Assembly: GCA_964528765.1 (NCBI GenBank)
Contig: CAZGVA010000048.1
Span: forward strand, 1 to 6,365
DNA length: 6,365 bases
Direction of reading: 5' to 3'
Source of the DNA: JABICX01 sp964528765
GTDB taxonomy: Archaea; Nanobdellota; Nanobdellia; UBA10117; JABICX01
Part shown: positions 5,348-6,365 of the stretch, piece by piece
How the letters are laid out: each line of letters opens with the position of its first letter
Numbering within the stretch: position 1 is the stretch's first letter
Program-made: the position numbers and the translations under genes
Notes under the pieces: model-generated
What the model saw: only the letters and a program-made list of their open reading frames with translations
The model's database searches: none
Told to the model about the DNA's origin: nothing

Positions 5348-6365
5348 TTACTTTTCTAATTTAAAAATAAATATTACAGGTGTTTTAATCAGTCCTTGTT
5401 CTGTAGCAACTTCTTCTTCCACAACATATGCAATTTCAAATCCTTGTGTTTGTAAATAATCAAATTTTTCCTGAGATAACGGATAAGCCCATCCTTGATT
5501 TGCATACTCCCACATATCTAATTCTAAATAAACATCTTGATTTCTACTTGCGACGGATTTTTCAAAATCTGCAAGATCTTTATGGATTGCATAATAAATT
5601 TGACCATCAGGACTACCAAATTCCGCAGAGTAATCTTCATTAATATATTCAAAACCTGAAAATAATCTAATTGCTGCAGGAGAACCTGCATAAACTATTG
5701 CATCATTTGGAACGTTTGCACTCAACCATTCTCCAGCATCTCTAAAACCTGTATACGAATATGCTTTTTGTTCATTCATTAAAACACCTTGTTGAAGCAT
5801 TGGAATACAAAGAAAAACAACTAATAATAAAAAAATCACGCGGTGGATTTTTATTTTAAATATCTCTCTTAAATATATCCTAATTTCATCTAGGGCAATT
5901 GCTGCAAAAATAAATGCTGCAGGTACTATTGGTAGAATATATCTAGGTAATGATCCGCCAATACTAATTGAAAAGAAAATCAAAAAAGTCCAAAACCAAG
6001 TTAACAATAAAATATCAGTTTTCTTACGATAAATTAACGCAAAAATGATACCTAATATCGCTAAAGGTAAAATATAATTCGTTAAAATTGTAGGTAATAA
6101 TTTAATATAATTCAACGGTTCAGACAAACTACGAAATCCAAATACATATAAGAAAAAGGTATACAAAGCAAATTTCTTAAATAAAATATAATAAATAGTT
6201 GTTCCAATAAGTAAAAAAGAAACGGGAATCAATGTCGTAATAATTGCTTTTGAATCCCATTTGAATTTACGTGTAAACGCAAAATATAGTATTGTAGAAA
6301 TAATTACTAAAATACCTGACTTCTTTGTGAGCATTGTTGCAATTAAAGTTATCCCCAGAATCAAC
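5348..6365 (-). CDS. Second GT-C membrane glycosyltransferase (GT39/ArnT-like), N-terminus outside window
   Basis: The frame is open to the right edge, so the TTG at 6362-6364 is read as an internal Leu and the true start lies outside. The visible 338 residues align by motif with the first GT-C enzyme. TMLTKKSGILV (10-20) matches LAMLIKSGSILLL there, which implies that about 150-160 residues with the acidic first loop are missing. About seven hydrophobic segments follow, with SLPRYILPIVP (138-148) as the R-Y-x-x-P signature and a last helix at about 174-191. A soluble extracytoplasmic domain then runs to the end: GFRDAGEWLSANVPNDAIVY (206-225), an acidic middle, and a C-terminal strand (PVIFIFKLEK). 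The enzyme should transfer a sugar from a polyprenyl-phosphate carrier outside the membrane. Its stop codon abuts the convergent methyltransferase stop with no spacer. The missing active-site loop means activity cannot be judged. Confidence 0.85.
   Translation of the reverse strand, partial: LILGITLIATMLTKKSGILVIISTILYFAFTRKFKWDSKAIITTLIPVSFLLIGTTIYYILFKKFALYTFFLYVFGFRSLSEPLNYIKLLPTILTNYILPLAILGIIFALIYRKKTDILLLTWFWTFLIFFSISIGGSLPRYILPIVPAAFIFAAIALDEIRIYLREIFKIKIHRVIFLLLVVFLCIPMLQQGVLMNEQKAYSYTGFRDAGEWLSANVPNDAIVYAGSPAAIRLFSGFEYINEDYSAEFGSPDGQIYYAIHKDLADFEKSVASRNQDVYLELDMWEYANQGWAYPLSQEKFDYLQTQGFEIAYVVEEEVATEQGLIKTPVIFIFKLEK

Noticed and set aside
5428..5643. Plus-strand open frame of 71 codons.
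   Set aside because: It is antisense to the soluble domain of the right-edge GT-C enzyme and has no family features.

Overview
The window is AT-rich (about 23-35% GC in the lines I counted by hand). It most likely comes from an archaeon, and the style fits small-genome DPANN-type groups such as Woesearchaeota or Pacearchaeota, although that placement is only an inference. Three things support archaea. No gene start has a Shine-Dalgarno motif at working distance. TATA-box-like TTAAATA elements with an upstream AAAACC (BRE-like) sit about 25 bases before two start codons, the spacing of leaderless archaeal transcripts. The glycosyltransferase set (a DPM1/ALG5-like GT2 plus GT-C membrane enzymes) is typical of archaeal polyprenyl-phosphate glycosylation loci. 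There are seven genes, two cut by the window edges, and almost no non-coding DNA (gaps of 55 and 65 bases). I saw no RNA gene, CRISPR array, insertion sequence or attachment site.

Layout from left to right: the C-terminal end of a GT4 glycosyltransferase (1-302, +); a Gfo/Idh/MocA sugar-type oxidoreductase (295-1281, -), translationally coupled to the radical SAM enzyme with an auxiliary-cluster domain that precedes it in the transcript (1281-2168, -); a GT-C (GT39/ArnT-like) integral membrane glycosyltransferase (2224-3870, -); a 65-base divergent promoter region; an operon of a DPM1/ALG5-like GT2 (3936-4622, +) and a class I SAM methyltransferase (4619-5347, +); and the C-terminal two thirds of a second GT-C enzyme (5348 to the right edge, -).

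Read together, this is a surface-glycan or protein-glycosylation locus. The GT2 would charge a polyprenyl phosphate with a sugar on the cytoplasmic face. The GT-C enzymes would use such lipid-linked sugars outside the membrane. The GT4 would extend a glycan from nucleotide-sugar donors. The methyltransferase, the oxidoreductase and the radical SAM enzyme are candidates for tailoring an unusual sugar. The most interesting item is the radical SAM/oxidoreductase pair: its cysteine spacing resembles, from memory, that of the aminocyclitol dehydrogenase BtrN, so it may be an uncharacterised archaeal route for radical oxidation, epimerisation or deoxygenation of a glycan sugar.
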